In this document: piece by piece, positions 1-7,957 of the stretch
Numbering within the stretch: position 1 is the stretch's first letter
Layout: every line of letters starts with the position of its first letter
Notes under the pieces: model-generated
Told to the model about the DNA's origin: nothing
What the model saw: only the letters and a program-made list of their open reading frames with translations
The model's database searches: none
Program-made: the position numbers and the translations under genes
NCBI RefSeq assembly: GCF_008710285.1
Contig: NZ_VYQF01000003.1
Span: 1 to 64,000 of the forward strand
DNA from: Ginsengibacter hankyongi
GTDB taxonomy: Bacteria; Bacteroidota; Bacteroidia; Chitinophagales; Chitinophagaceae
Direction: 5' to 3'
DNA length: 64,000 nt

Positions 1-92
1 AAAAAGTCCGTCTTACAAACTCATTTGAATTATACATTTTACACTTAATTTGTGTAAACCTATTTTAGGACAAGACAATAACAATTCAGGAA

Positions 93-106
93 TGTCCGGA
101 TGGACA
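93..106. repeat. Small hairpin repeat, copy 1
   Basis: A perfect 5-bp inverted repeat (TGTCC, loop GGAT, GGACA) is embedded in a longer block that begins with ATTCAGGAATGTCCGG. The same block recurs at 2929-2958 with a different loop. It lies between genes. It could be a REP-like dispersed element or an operator; the sequence alone does not decide. Confidence 0.45.
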
Positions 107-241
107 CCGCCCCGGAGCGAGGGAAACTTAGGATAGCAGTACTTTTATAATTTAAACATTCTAAGAAATCCGGGGGTGGTGTACTGTTATAATTTATACT
201 TCTACTGCTGGCTGGGGCCGGGCCGATAATAAAAAATACCC

Positions 242-556
242 TCATCCCTTTAAAAAATTCCTAAGTGGATGAAAACTCTTTTTCAAATAAACAGTAGTGT
301 GAACGCCGCATTGATTGTGCTGTTCAATTGGATTTGGACCGGGGTTGGCAACCTGGGATGAAACTGTTGAAATATCAATTTCAACTCCCACCACTACATA
401 AGTAACACCTTTAATAATTACTTTCTCAGTTCTTGCAATGGTTTGCGTGGGAACAACGCCAGACAAAACCGACATATCTTTGGTTTCTAAAAGTAAATTT
501 CCAGTACCACTTTCCTGGAATGTATAAATAGTACTATTGTCATTATTATTTTGCAT
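242..556 (-). CDS. Hypothetical protein, 104 aa
   Basis: I do not recognise this protein. It has no signal peptide and no obvious membrane segment. The first 80 residues look like a small beta-rich domain with alternating polar and hydrophobic stretches (for example KVIIKGVTYVVVGVEIDIST), followed by a Pro/Asn-rich linker (ANPGPNPIEQHNQCG) and a basic tail. The ATG at 556 is preceded by an AT-rich leader without a Shine-Dalgarno sequence, which is normal for Bacteroidota. No neighbour is close enough to suggest an operon. It may be a real lineage-specific gene; the reading frame is clean but short. Confidence 0.5.
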   Translation of the reverse strand: MQNNNDNSTIYTFQESGTGNLLLETKDMSVLSGVVPTQTIARTEKVIIKGVTYVVVGVEIDISTVSSQVANPGPNPIEQHNQCGVHTTVYLKKSFHPLRNFLKG

Positions 557-965
557 ATCTGTAATTTTTTTAATTAAGATTCCGCTTGTCTTATTTCAAA
601 CTATTAAGATACGTCTTGAAGCCACGATTGAAAGGAGTATGTTAATAAAGCGCCCGTATTGAACTAAATTGGTTTTCCTTCGCTTAAAGGTACGTTACTT
701 ATAGGGCATGGGCTTATCTGTTTTGTTAAGTATTTTATTGAATTCCTTATGGCTGATTTTATAGGTTGAAATAATTGATACCAATCGTTTTAACCATTTT
801 GTTGGCCTGTCGGGTTTTCATAGCGCAGCAAAACGGGGAAGCATGAAATCCCTTATGCACTTCATGTTTAAGCTTTAGGCTGATACATGAAGATAAAAAC
901 TTCGAAGAGTGGGCAACACCTGCGCCGACTGGAAGTGATATATAGATAGTTTTGCAAATCAAAAA
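557..965. other. Intergenic, no gene supported
   Basis: This 409-nt stretch separates the hypothetical gene from the cupin gene, both on the minus strand. A 67-codon open frame at 759-962 (minus) has no recognisable motif and an unlikely composition, so it is not called. No hairpin terminator or tRNA was seen. Confidence 0.4.
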
Positions 966-1373
966 CTACTTTTCAGTTGTTATACCATCAAATTCCTCTT
1001 TATTTGCTTTTGCTTCTGCTTCTGTTTTCGTTTGGCGTATTACTCCATCTTTATGGTTAGGTGGTGAATAGATGGTATAAAGCTTTAATGCTTCTGTATC
1101 TGATGTATTAATGACATTATGTTTTGCGCCGGCAGGTACAGTAACGGCATCCCCATCTTTAACCTCATATTCATTACTATCAATAATACATTTGCCCTTC
1201 CCACTTTCAAAACGAAAAAACTGATCATTTTTTTCATGGGTTTCCATGCCAATTTCTTCGTTAGGCTGAAGGCTCATTAAAACAAGCTGGCTATACTTTG
1301 CCGTATATAAAACTTTTCGGAAACTATTGTTTTGCAAAGTCTCTTTTGCGATGTTAGTTGTAAATCCTTTCAT
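966..1373 (-). CDS. Cupin domain protein, 135 aa
   Basis: A single-domain cupin. The core runs from about residue 30 to 110: METHEKNDQFFRFESGKG supplies the first metal-binding cupin motif (two His, a Glu-like position) and VPAGAKHNVIN the second. Cupins of this small type bind a divalent metal and serve as enzymes or binding proteins; the substrate cannot be read from the sequence. It is a close paralogue of the gene at 43654-44067: both begin MKGFT.NI.K.TL, share KVLYT and LVLMSL.P, and end with PPNH.DG..R.TK. The gene stands alone and points away from the divergent peroxidase gene at 1620, so the 246-nt gap probably holds both promoters. Confidence 0.85.
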   Translation of the reverse strand: MKGFTTNIAKETLQNNSFRKVLYTAKYSQLVLMSLQPNEEIGMETHEKNDQFFRFESGKGKCIIDSNEYEVKDGDAVTVPAGAKHNVINTSDTEALKLYTIYSPPNHKDGVIRQTKTEAEAKANKEEFDGITTEK

Positions 1374-1619
1374 GATGTTTATTGTTTATTTATTAATTAA
1401 TATTCCTGGATTTATGTGTTCCCTTTCATAGTTATACTTTTCGATTTGATAAATATTTTGATCGATTTTCCTTTGAATTGGAAGTACATAGTTAAACAGC
1501 TTTATCAAATACTTCTATGACAATAATCATTGAATATGATAATGATGGTCATTTTCATAACCTAATAATTAACATATTTTTAAAGGGCATCTAATTCAAA
1601 AACTCCTAAAAAAAATTGT

Positions 1620-2798
1620 ATGAAAAAAAATATTTTATACATCATCCTGGGTGGTATTTTATTGACTATCATCTTAATGCAAGGCTGTATGAAAGAAAAA
1701 ACGCCTCCCGGCCCGTTTGCCATAAATAACATAGAAACATTAGGTAAAAACATATTCTTTGATAAAATTTCTGTTCCGGACAACATGTCCTGCGCCTCTT
1801 GCCACGCTCCGGATTATGGCTTTACGGGATCTGCAGAATCTAACATCTCGGGAATCTATGAAGGAGCTTTTCCGGGACGTTATGGAAACCGTAAGCCTCC
1901 AAGTGCTGCCTATGCAGCTTTTAGTCCGATTCTTCACTATGATGGCTTGAGTTTTATAGGCGGTAATTTCTGGGATGGCAGAGCCACAGGTGAGCGTTTG
2001 AAAAATCCTGCGGCAGAGCAGGCTTTGGGGCCTTTCCTTAATCCGCTTGAGATGAATAACCCCTCCAAGAAATATGTTTTGAAGCAAATTGCCAAATCAA
2101 GCTATGCGAAAATGTGGAAAAGCGTTTGGGGTGAACCCATCAGTTACTCAGAACCAGATATTGAAAAAAATTATGACAGGGTGGGTTTGGCGATAGCAGC
2201 TTATGAAGCGTCCAGCCAGGTAAGTCAATTTTCATCAAAGTTCGACTATTATCTTAAAGGCAAAGTGCAACTCAGTAAAGATGAAGAAGCCGGAAGAATT
2301 CTATTCAACGGCAACAAGGCTCAATGTTCGTCATGCCATTTGAGTGATGGGAATCAACCTTTATTTACCGATTTCACCTTTGAAAATATCGGTACGCCCA
2401 AAAATCCGGATAATCCGTTTTACAAAGAAGATAAGGTTTATCTTCCCGATGGCCAGGCTATTAATCCTGCGGGAAATGCATGGATCGATCCCGGCCTCGG
2501 AGGCTTCCTTATAACCCGCCCGGATTGGAGTTATCTGGCTGATGCAAATTTGGGTAAACAAAAAGTCCCCACTTTAAGAAATGTTGATAAGAGAAACGGT
2601 CCATATATGCATAATGGCGTTTTTAAATCCTTGAAGGAGGTGGTACATTTTTATAACACAAGGGATATCTCTAAGTTCAACTGGCCGGCACCTGAAGTGC
2701 CACAAAATGTGAATGCTGTGGTGGGCAACCTGGGTCTTACAGATAAAGAAGAAAATGAGATAGTAGCATTCTTGAAAACGCTTTCTGATGGGTATTAA
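1620..2798 (+). CDS. Di-haem cytochrome c peroxidase / MauG-like lipoprotein
   Basis: A 392-residue exported c-type cytochrome. The N-terminus is a lipoprotein signal (hydrophobic stretch, then MQGC with Cys23 as the lipidation site). Two haem-binding motifs are present: CASCH at residues 58-62 and CSSCH at 236-240, which is the CCP/MauG arrangement. The C-terminal KVPTLRNVDKRNGPYMHNG and a following FKSLKEVVHFYN are the usual end of this family. The protein probably sits on a periplasmic membrane face and either reduces peroxide or oxidises a protein or organic substrate; MauG relatives act in cofactor maturation but no partner gene is next to it. Length is normal. The ATG follows an A-rich leader. 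Confidence 0.92.
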   Translation: MKKNILYIILGGILLTIILMQGCMKEKTPPGPFAINNIETLGKNIFFDKISVPDNMSCASCHAPDYGFTGSAESNISGIYEGAFPGRYGNRKPPSAAYAAFSPILHYDGLSFIGGNFWDGRATGERLKNPAAEQALGPFLNPLEMNNPSKKYVLKQIAKSSYAKMWKSVWGEPISYSEPDIEKNYDRVGLAIAAYEASSQVSQFSSKFDYYLKGKVQLSKDEEAGRILFNGNKAQCSSCHLSDGNQPLFTDFTFENIGTPKNPDNPFYKEDKVYLPDGQAINPAGNAWIDPGLGGFLITRPDWSYLADANLGKQKVPTLRNVDKRNGPYMHNGVFKSLKEVVHFYNTRDISKFNWPAPEVPQNVNAVVGNLGLTDKEENEIVAFLKTLSDGY

Positions 2799-2818
2799 TC
2801 AGATTATCACAACACCCC

Positions 2819-2859
2819 GGTTCGTGTCTCAGAATAAAGAGGTTCGTGAGGCACGAACC
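2819..2859. terminator. Hairpin, probable terminator or REP element after the peroxidase gene
   Basis: GGTTCGTG occurs at 2819-2826 and again at 2841-2848, and CACGAACC at 2852-2859. The second copy makes a tight hairpin with a 3-nt loop; the first can pair in an alternative larger hairpin. There is no U-tract, so a palindromic dispersed repeat is as likely as a terminator. Confidence 0.45.
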
Positions 2860-2928
2860 CCGGCGCAGAATTACTTTCTGCCGAACCGTTGCGAAATTTA
2901 TAATTAAAAGTTTATTGTTGCTACTATC

Positions 2929-2958
2929 GATTCAGGAATGTCCGGTGGTGGACACCGG
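2929..2958. repeat. Small hairpin repeat, copy 2
   Basis: This repeats the block seen at 93-106: ATTCAGGAATGTCCGG followed by a hairpin. Here two pairings are possible: TGTCC/GGACA (2939-2954) and CCGGTG/CACCGG (2942-2958). The loop has changed while the stem is kept, which suggests structure is conserved. Confidence 0.45.
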
Positions 2959-3029
2959 CCAGGAAGAGGATTTTTTTTAAATATTCTCAGCACGCATAAC
3001 CAATTTAATACCTTATTAAAATCAAAAAC

Positions 3030-3479
3030 ATGTTTGGAAATTTAAACAACCACGCAATTGAGCATTTATTGAAATACCAACTTTTAGGACACATTGGATG
3101 CCATGCTAACGATAAGACATACATTGTTCCAATATGTTATGCTTATGATGGCAACTGCATTTATGGCCGTACTTTCGAAGGCATGAAATTGAGAATAATG
3201 CGCGAAAACCCTAAAGTATGTTTTCAGTTAGAGCATTTGGAAAGTATGGGTAAGTGGCAAAGTGTAATATGTTGGGGAGAATTTGAAGAACTAACGGACA
3301 AGGATAAACGTGAGAAGGGAATTAAAGTTTTGCAAAATCGTGTAACAGCACCAATGGGCGACAAGAATTTACTGGTATCATATCACTGGCCTTTTTCCTT
3401 AAATGATTCGGATTATACGGAAGGGATAATTTTTTGTATTCATATAAGTGAGAAAACCGGGAAGTTTGAAATGATCTGA
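3030..3479 (+). CDS. Pyridoxamine 5'-phosphate oxidase-like flavin-binding protein
   Basis: A 149-residue protein of the split-barrel FMN-binding superfamily (nitroimidazole-resistance/NimA-like or general PNPOx-like group). The N-terminal half shows the usual pattern: GHIGCHANDKTYIVPICYAYDG, then IYGRTFEGMKLRIMRENPKVCFQLE, which corresponds to the strands that contact the phosphate and ring of FMN, and later SVICWGEFEEL. Proteins of this type reduce or bind flavins and small nitro or quinone compounds in the cytoplasm. It stands alone. The C-terminal 40 residues are less conserved. I am sure of the fold and not of the substrate. Confidence 0.85.
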   Translation: MFGNLNNHAIEHLLKYQLLGHIGCHANDKTYIVPICYAYDGNCIYGRTFEGMKLRIMRENPKVCFQLEHLESMGKWQSVICWGEFEELTDKDKREKGIKVLQNRVTAPMGDKNLLVSYHWPFSLNDSDYTEGIIFCIHISEKTGKFEMI

Positions 3480-3838
3480 TTTTAGCTGATAATTTCTATG
3501 ACAAACAAAACTATCTTAAGCTGATTTTTCACATTCGATGCTACCTGCAAAAAAAGATCGAAAAATAATAAAAAGCAGGTAAAATAACCGCAATGCGCAG
3601 TTACCAATTCCTCCCATTTTCTTAACTCGGGCATTTTTAAAATTGTATGTGCTTAAAAGTGATCAAATTATTTTTGTGTTGGCGTTCCCACATGGGTTAT
3701 TAACCTTAACGTTTCAAGACTACTATTTCATTAATAAACATTTTTTATAAGAGCGCTGAGGGGATACTGAGGAAGGAGGATTTTTGGGAACTATATATTA
3801 AATATGCAAAAAAATAACTTACCTGGGTGATCTTAATC
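3480..3838. other. Intergenic, no gene supported
   Basis: AT-rich sequence following the flavin-binding gene. No open frame of note, no clear terminator directly after the stop codon. The stem-loop element at 3899 follows. Confidence 0.4.
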
Positions 3839-3898
3839 ATATTAACGAATAACAGTCGTCAGTGTGCAATAAAAATATCGGTGCTATTATTGCTTATT

Positions 3899-3958
3899 GG
3901 TTTTTCATAGGATATTGGATTTTTAAAACGGGCATGGATTTCTATCCAAGCCCTTTTT
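3899..3958 (+). ncRNA. Stem-loop element with U-tract, copy 1 (terminator or end of a small RNA)
   Basis: A 24-nt block (GGTTTTTCATAGGATATTGG and four more bases, 3899-3922) leads into a 10-bp hairpin (GGGCATGGAT at 3930-3939 pairing with ATCCAAGCCC at 3944-3953, one A-A mismatch) and a T5 tract. The same block and an equivalent hairpin occur at 6239-6296, with different stem bases that still pair. It lies about 420 nt after the nearest plus-strand gene, too far for a simple gene terminator, so it may be the 3' end of an independent small transcript. Confidence 0.5.
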
Positions 3959-4061
3959 ATTTATCTTTCATCTCCCCTCCACAATCCCCACCTCCTTAAC
4001 TATTTCTTTTTTAAACCCAATTCTAGCCTTTGTTTGAAAAGGCGACTAGTTAAGGGATATT

Positions 4062-4475
4062 TTACAGGGTTAAATGATCAAATAATCGGTTAATAATAAC
4101 ATCTTTTGGAAGCTGATTATAGCAATCAAAATAATTTTTTACACCACGTACAAATAATGTAGCCGCCTCATCTTCAAAGTCTGCATCTACCCATTCATTT
4201 TCGCCACTGTCATTGTGCTTCAATTCGTTTTTAATTTTATTAATTTTCGCAATTAAAAATCTATCCTCAGGAATCTTTCCAGAAAAATATTCATAAACGC
4301 TTCTCAAATATGCAATCTCACCTTTTAATTGATTAGACTTTGTTCTTTTTAAAGCTATCCTGCCTAAAATTTCTTCAGCAGCGCCTGACAAAGTGATCGA
4401 ACAAATATAATCTCCAGAATTATAATGTCGAGCCGCAGCTTTCAACTGTCTTAACGCGATGTCTCTTTTTTCCAT
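4062..4475 (-). CDS. Hypothetical helical protein, possibly HEPN-like, 137 aa
   Basis: The protein is predicted by eye to be mostly alpha-helical and soluble. The first half (LKAAARHYNSGDYICSITLSGAAEEILGRIA) and the motif NKIKNELKHND near residue 88 recall the HEPN-type helical bundles often found beside restriction or toxin genes, but the diagnostic Arg-x4-6-His RNase motif is not clearly present. It stands just downstream of a truncated restriction-modification gene fragment on the same strand, so it may be a leftover of a defence locus. Function is unknown. Confidence 0.5.
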   Translation of the reverse strand: MEKRDIALRQLKAAARHYNSGDYICSITLSGAAEEILGRIALKRTKSNQLKGEIAYLRSVYEYFSGKIPEDRFLIAKINKIKNELKHNDSGENEWVDADFEDEAATLFVRGVKNYFDCYNQLPKDVIINRLFDHLTL

Positions 4476-4553
4476 AACGCCAACTAATTAATTTTTGTCT
4501 CCCTTCCACGATCGCCACTACTTCATCATTCAACCCAAACAATATATTTAAAC

Positions 4554-4772
4554 TTATTTATTTTTATCATCTTCGTGTATCACTTCCCGGTAGGTTTCCC
4601 ATGCTCCATGCTTGTTATTCATATACCACCCCAGCGCTTCAAAAAAAGGATCAATAAAATCTTTACGGGTTTGTGTTTCGTTGTAGTCGCCTCTCTTGTA
4701 ATTATTAAATTGATCAGAAAATCTTTCAACGAGTTCAGCAATCTTCGGGTAAGCCTCTTCTTTAGAATACAT
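4554..4772 (-). pseudogene. N-terminal fragment of a type IIG/Eco57I-like restriction-modification enzyme
   Basis: Only 72 codons remain. The sequence (SDQFNNYKRGDYNETQTRKD, then FIDPFFEALGWYMNNKHG, then EVIHED) is the typical first segment of large combined restriction-methylase proteins, which usually exceed 900 residues; the D and E positions after the ALGW block belong to the N-terminal nuclease domain. The rest, including any methylase motifs, is missing: a stop follows EDDKNK. I read it as a truncated remnant, although an expressed 72-residue product cannot be excluded. Confidence 0.75.
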
Positions 4773-4978
4773 TAGTAGTTATGATATTTATCAAATATAA
4801 ATATTATTGGATGATTAAAAACAAACGCGGTGCAGCGAGACTAACGCCTTCAAATTTTCTTTTTTTTAAAAAAAAGGGTGGCGTTCAATTAGAAAATTTC
4901 AATTAGAGCTTACAAGATAATATTTTTTTATAAAAATAAATTTGCCTTAGCGGGCAATGTCATTAAGTTAAGCGTTTA

Positions 4979-5089
4979 TGTTCCGGCGGAACATTTCGCA
5001 GGTAGAACAAAAGTTCAAATTCGCAAAGCGTTCCGTAGGAGCGCATCGTGCTATAGCGGGAAAACAGCACCCGGCGTTCCGCCGGAACG
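4979..5089. repeat. REP-like palindrome cluster
   Basis: Three palindromes lie within 111 bp: TGTTCCG-G-CGGAACA at 4979-4993, GCGTTCC-GTA-GGAGCGC at 5028-5044 (one wobble), and CGTTCCG-C-CGGAACG at 5075-5089. All share the core GTTCCG. The cluster lies 460 bp from the tail of a REP-type (IS200-like) transposase remnant, the enzyme family known to mobilise such palindromes. Confidence 0.6.
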
Positions 5090-5250
5090 TTAAGTCTATC
5101 ATTTACCTGGCCTTCTACCCATCAATTGTTCCCCTGGAACAAAACCGTTTTCCCTCACTTAATTCCATTGCCACCGGCAGGTCGCTTGCTTCCTAACGGT
5201 TAGCGCCGGTAGCGAGCGTAAAAAATACGGTAAGGCAATAATCAACCGGG

Positions 5251-5418
5251 AGGAAGCCCCACCTTTCTGAACGGAAGCCCCACCTTTCTGAACGGAAGCC
5301 CCACCTTTCTGAACGGAAGCCTCACCTTTCTGAAAGGAAGCCCCACCTTTCTGAAAGGAAGCCCCACCTTTCTGAAAGGAGGCCCCACCTTTCTGAAAGG
5401 AGGCCGCTCTTTTCTGAA
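5251..5418. repeat. Tandem repeat, 8 copies of 21 bp
   Basis: Eight head-to-tail copies of a 21-bp unit (AGGAAGCCCCACCTTTCTGA plus A) with a few substitutions; the last copy is most diverged. The period is exactly seven codons. Read on the minus strand it encodes repeats of Gly-Gly-Ala-Ser-Phe-Gln-Lys inside an open frame (5159-5434, 91 codons) with no recognisable family and no likely start context. C/T substitutions at fixed positions suggest growth by slippage. I annotate the DNA repeat and do not call the frame as a gene. Confidence 0.85.
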
Positions 5419-5549
5419 AAAAACGGGCGATCAAAGGCCCGCGAGTGCCAATTTTTTAGCCGGCGCTGCAATTTATTATTACATTTTTTAAATATTTTTT
5501 TATTGATATGTCCCTTCAGAAAAAACCGATGTTCCTATTTTTCAAAAAC

Positions 5550-5732
5550 TTATAAAGTAAACACATGACCGTTATGGGCGCTTTTGCCCACTTCGTTTAT
5601 CCGTTTGGCGTCCCCGCCAAAATTCAACCATAGTTGAAAAGGTAGCCAGTAAAAATTCTTTAGCCCTGTTTCATAAAATCTTGCTGATGACCATTTATAT
5701 TCTTCCGGGGAGGTTGCCAAGGCATCAACCAC
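5550..5732 (-). pseudogene. C-terminal remnant of a REP-associated (IS200-like) transposase
   Basis: About 60 codons match the end of Y1-type transposases of the REP-associated group: ATSPEEYKWSSARFYETG is the standard block that follows the catalytic helix, where these enzymes have a run such as NPV...P..Y.WSS. The His-hydrophobic-His and catalytic Tyr parts are missing. No start codon is convincing; the frame runs upstream into the response-regulator remnant on the other strand, so the copy was cut there. Confidence 0.65.
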
Positions 5733-5733
5733 C

Positions 5734-6002
5734 GCATGCTTTATTCATAAAGAAATTGGTGAGTTTAAACCTGATCTTTTAATACTGGATATATATTTAG
5801 CAGGGCTTGACGGGCGAGAGATATGCAAGAATCTGCGACAGCACCCTGAAACTAATAACTTCCCCATCCTGTTAACTTCTACCGTGCCTGCATTTTGGTT
5901 AAGTATAAATCTTACTTAGCCGATAATTATTTAGAAAAACCTTTTGATTTAAGCACATTGCATGAAATGACACAATCATTATTAGAGCGGGTTCCTGTAT
6001 AA
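5734..6002 (+). pseudogene. Frameshifted response-regulator receiver remnant
   Basis: Translation from 5734 gives FKPDLLILDIYLAGLDGREI and continues CKNLRQHPETNNFPILLTS before a stop near 5917. A change of frame there restores ADNYLEKPFDLSTLHEMTQS and a stop at 6002. The phospho-acceptor Asp (LILD), the switch Ser/Thr (LLTS) and the conserved Lys-Pro (EKPF) are all visible, so this is a CheY-like receiver domain broken by a frameshift and lacking its first strand and acidic pair. It resembles the intact receiver protein encoded at 6357-6722. Confidence 0.75.
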
Positions 6003-6238
6003 ATAAACCTTCAATTTAAGTAACCACCGTAAGATATTAGATGGAATTTATTGAACTCCCCGCACAGAGCCACGCACCAGATCAATCAGTTACGATCTCA
6101 CTCTGTCCTTTTTCTATGGCCCAACTTTTTTTCGTTTACTTAATTCCACGCACATTTTTTGCGTTACCTATTAAAGGAAAGTGAATTAAATATGAATAAA
6201 TATTTTCATATGTGAAAATAAAAGCCTAATTTAAAAGT
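6003..6238. other. Intergenic, no gene supported
   Basis: AT-rich stretch between the receiver remnant and the second stem-loop element. No open frame or other signal was seen. Confidence 0.35.
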
Positions 6239-6296
6239 GGTTTTTCATAGGATATTGGATTTAAAACGGCCCTGGATATCTATCCGGGGCCTTTTT
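6239..6296 (+). ncRNA. Stem-loop element with U-tract, copy 2
   Basis: Second copy of the element at 3899-3958. The 24-nt leader is nearly identical; the hairpin is GGCCCTGGAT (6268-6277) pairing with ATCCGGGGCC (6282-6291) followed by T5. Differences in the stem keep base pairing, which favours a selected RNA structure. It faces the convergent response-regulator gene at 6357 and could also serve as a terminator. Confidence 0.5.
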
Positions 6297-6356
6297 GTAT
6301 CATTATCTTAAAAAGAGTTTTAATAGATGCTATTAACGCAGTTTGGCCGGCATTGC

Positions 6357-6722
6357 CTAGTTCTCTATTGCGTGCTCCCTGATTTTATTTACCAGCTGGT
6401 CAGTATCGAAAGGCTTGGCTAAAAAACCGTCTGCCCCGCTTTCGGAATACGTTTCTATTAAGTTGTGCATAGCCGAAAACAAAATAACCGGAACATGTTT
6501 ACAGGGGCTTCCGGCAGCTTTTAATTCTTTACATAACTCTCTGCCGTCATAGTTTGCAATATTTACATCGAGCAATATTACATCTGGCATAAAGAATTTT
6601 GCCTGCTCCATAAAATCTTTTGCGGTAATTACCGCTTTTACATTAAATCCATGGATTACTAAAACAAGTTCAACAACTTCTAATAACTCAGAATCATCGT
6701 CTGCAACCAAAACTTTCACCAT
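6357..6722 (-). CDS. Single-domain response regulator (CheY-like)
   Basis: A receiver domain of 122 residues with no output domain. Starting at the ATG at 6720-6722 gives MVKVLVADDDSELLEVV, the classic beginning with the acidic pocket; the longer open frame upstream has no such fit. The phospho-acceptor Asp is in VILLDVN, the switch Ser in ILFSAMHN and the Lys in LAKPFDTD. It probably acts in a phosphorelay or by binding a partner protein. No kinase is adjacent. A decayed relative lies at 5734-6002. Confidence 0.88.
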   Translation of the reverse strand: MVKVLVADDDSELLEVVELVLVIHGFNVKAVITAKDFMEQAKFFMPDVILLDVNIANYDGRELCKELKAAGSPCKHVPVILFSAMHNLIETYSESGADGFLAKPFDTDQLVNKIREHAIEN

Positions 6723-7143
6723 AGTGAGAGGTTTAAAAACATCACTTTCGTAATTTATTATCCGGGGCATTAGTGTTTTACTATTTGCGCCATTATAATA
6801 ATTGACGCACAATAGGAACACCAGCACCAAAAGTTTTGCGTTTAACAGAACTTTTCAAATATATAAATGGTAACGAAAGAGATTACTACACGAAAGCAAT
6901 TCCTGTGCCGGTATTAATTAAATAATCCCGCTAGTGACGGCGGACCGGTACGGTAAATGCAAATGGGCGAGGCCACCCGGATGAGGTTGCTAAATCTCAT
7001 TCCATGTAAGTGCAATTTTGCTTCGATTAATGTTGTCGCACGACTGTGGGGTGAAAATTGCCAGCCATGCCGCAATAAGCCCTCGCCTTCAACATTTTCG
7101 CCCGAGAAGTGAGAAAGCACAACATACATGAATATTCAGCTAC
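6723..7143. other. Intergenic, no gene supported
   Basis: A 71-codon minus-strand frame at 6914-7129 has no recognisable motif and is not called. The stretch contains the promoter region of the receiver gene and the end of the ABC operon. Confidence 0.35.
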
Positions 7144-7956
7144 TCATTTAAATTTCTTCAAGGCTCCACCGGACATAATGATTGCAGAACTGTCTGCTAT
7201 ATTAAGTTGTAGAGACTGAATCTGTGCATGGCCAACATCGAGTATAGAATATCCCTGCAGATTTGCGTTAACCGAGTTAATGTACATCGCTTCATCACTC
7301 TTTATGTTATCCAAGCCATTGGCAGGAGGAGCTGTGTTATCGCCAAAATGAATTGCTAAGCCTTTGTTTATAACTGAATCCTCTCTTCTTTTTGAATTAT
7401 AATCAGGCGACATTTCAAATTCAACAGAAGCAGAATCTTTCTGAATTACATTGATTGAGTCCATATCAGGAATCATGCTTTCCACTTCAAATTTAGATTT
7501 GCCGGACATATTTACTGATATGCTTTTTTGTTTCAGTTTAAACATTTCAAAGTCAGTATTAAAACCTTCAACCGAAAGAAGTTCCGGTGAAAAGATGCGC
7601 ACCAACGTGGTCCATTTCATCCAGTCTTTTTCATTTTGATTGCTGCCGCTGTGTACAAACTTTATAAAAAGCGTGTCATTCTTTACAAACGAGTGTATGA
7701 GCTCGGGATGGTACCGCTGCCAATCATTTAACACACGCACTGAACAGTTTTTATTTTGTTCAAACGCTATTTTGGTAATGTTGCCTCCTTCTATTTTTAG
7801 GTATTTAAAAGGCTGCGTGAGAACGCTTGTATAGTTCCAGTGCAGATCGCTTTTATCAATTTTATTGTATTCTTTTTTCAATACCATATTTGATAATAGT
7901 AAGCCCGCTATGAGTATAATCAGCATGCTTAGTAATATCCGGGAACTCAATTTCAT
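7144..7956 (-). CDS. Hypothetical membrane-anchored periplasmic protein
   Basis: Residues 5-25 (ILLSMLIILIAGLLLSNMVL) form an N-terminal signal anchor. The rest is a beta-rich region with repeated short strands (LSVEGFNTDFEMFKLKQKS, SVNMSGKSKFEVES, DSASVEFEM, SAIIMSGGALKKF), which resembles the DUF2807-like beta-solenoid proteins common in Bacteroidota, though without certainty. It is the last gene of the minus-strand operon ABC ATPase, permease, GntR regulator, this gene, with 1 nt between the GntR stop and its own start region. The context suggests a cell-envelope accessory of the transporter. Confidence 0.6.
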   Translation of the reverse strand: MKLSSRILLSMLIILIAGLLLSNMVLKKEYNKIDKSDLHWNYTSVLTQPFKYLKIEGGNITKIAFEQNKNCSVRVLNDWQRYHPELIHSFVKNDTLFIKFVHSGSNQNEKDWMKWTTLVRIFSPELLSVEGFNTDFEMFKLKQKSISVNMSGKSKFEVESMIPDMDSINVIQKDSASVEFEMSPDYNSKRREDSVINKGLAIHFGDNTAPPANGLDNIKSDEAMYINSVNANLQGYSILDVGHAQIQSLQLNIADSSAIIMSGGALKKFK

Positions 7957-7957
7957 A

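Noticed and set aside
153-177. Similarity of this block to 58021-58045 (AAACATTCTA, then GAAATCCGGGGG)
   Set aside because: Short and unsupported as an element; may be a minor dispersed repeat or chance.
759-962. 67-codon minus-strand frame
   Set aside because: No motif or start context; composition looks random.
5159-5434. 91-codon minus-strand frame made of heptapeptide repeats
   Set aside because: It is produced by the 21-bp tandem repeat and has no supported start or family; kept as a repeat and a finding, not as a gene.
6914-7129. 71-codon minus-strand frame between the receiver gene and the ABC operon
   Set aside because: No family and unlikely residue use; treated as intergenic.
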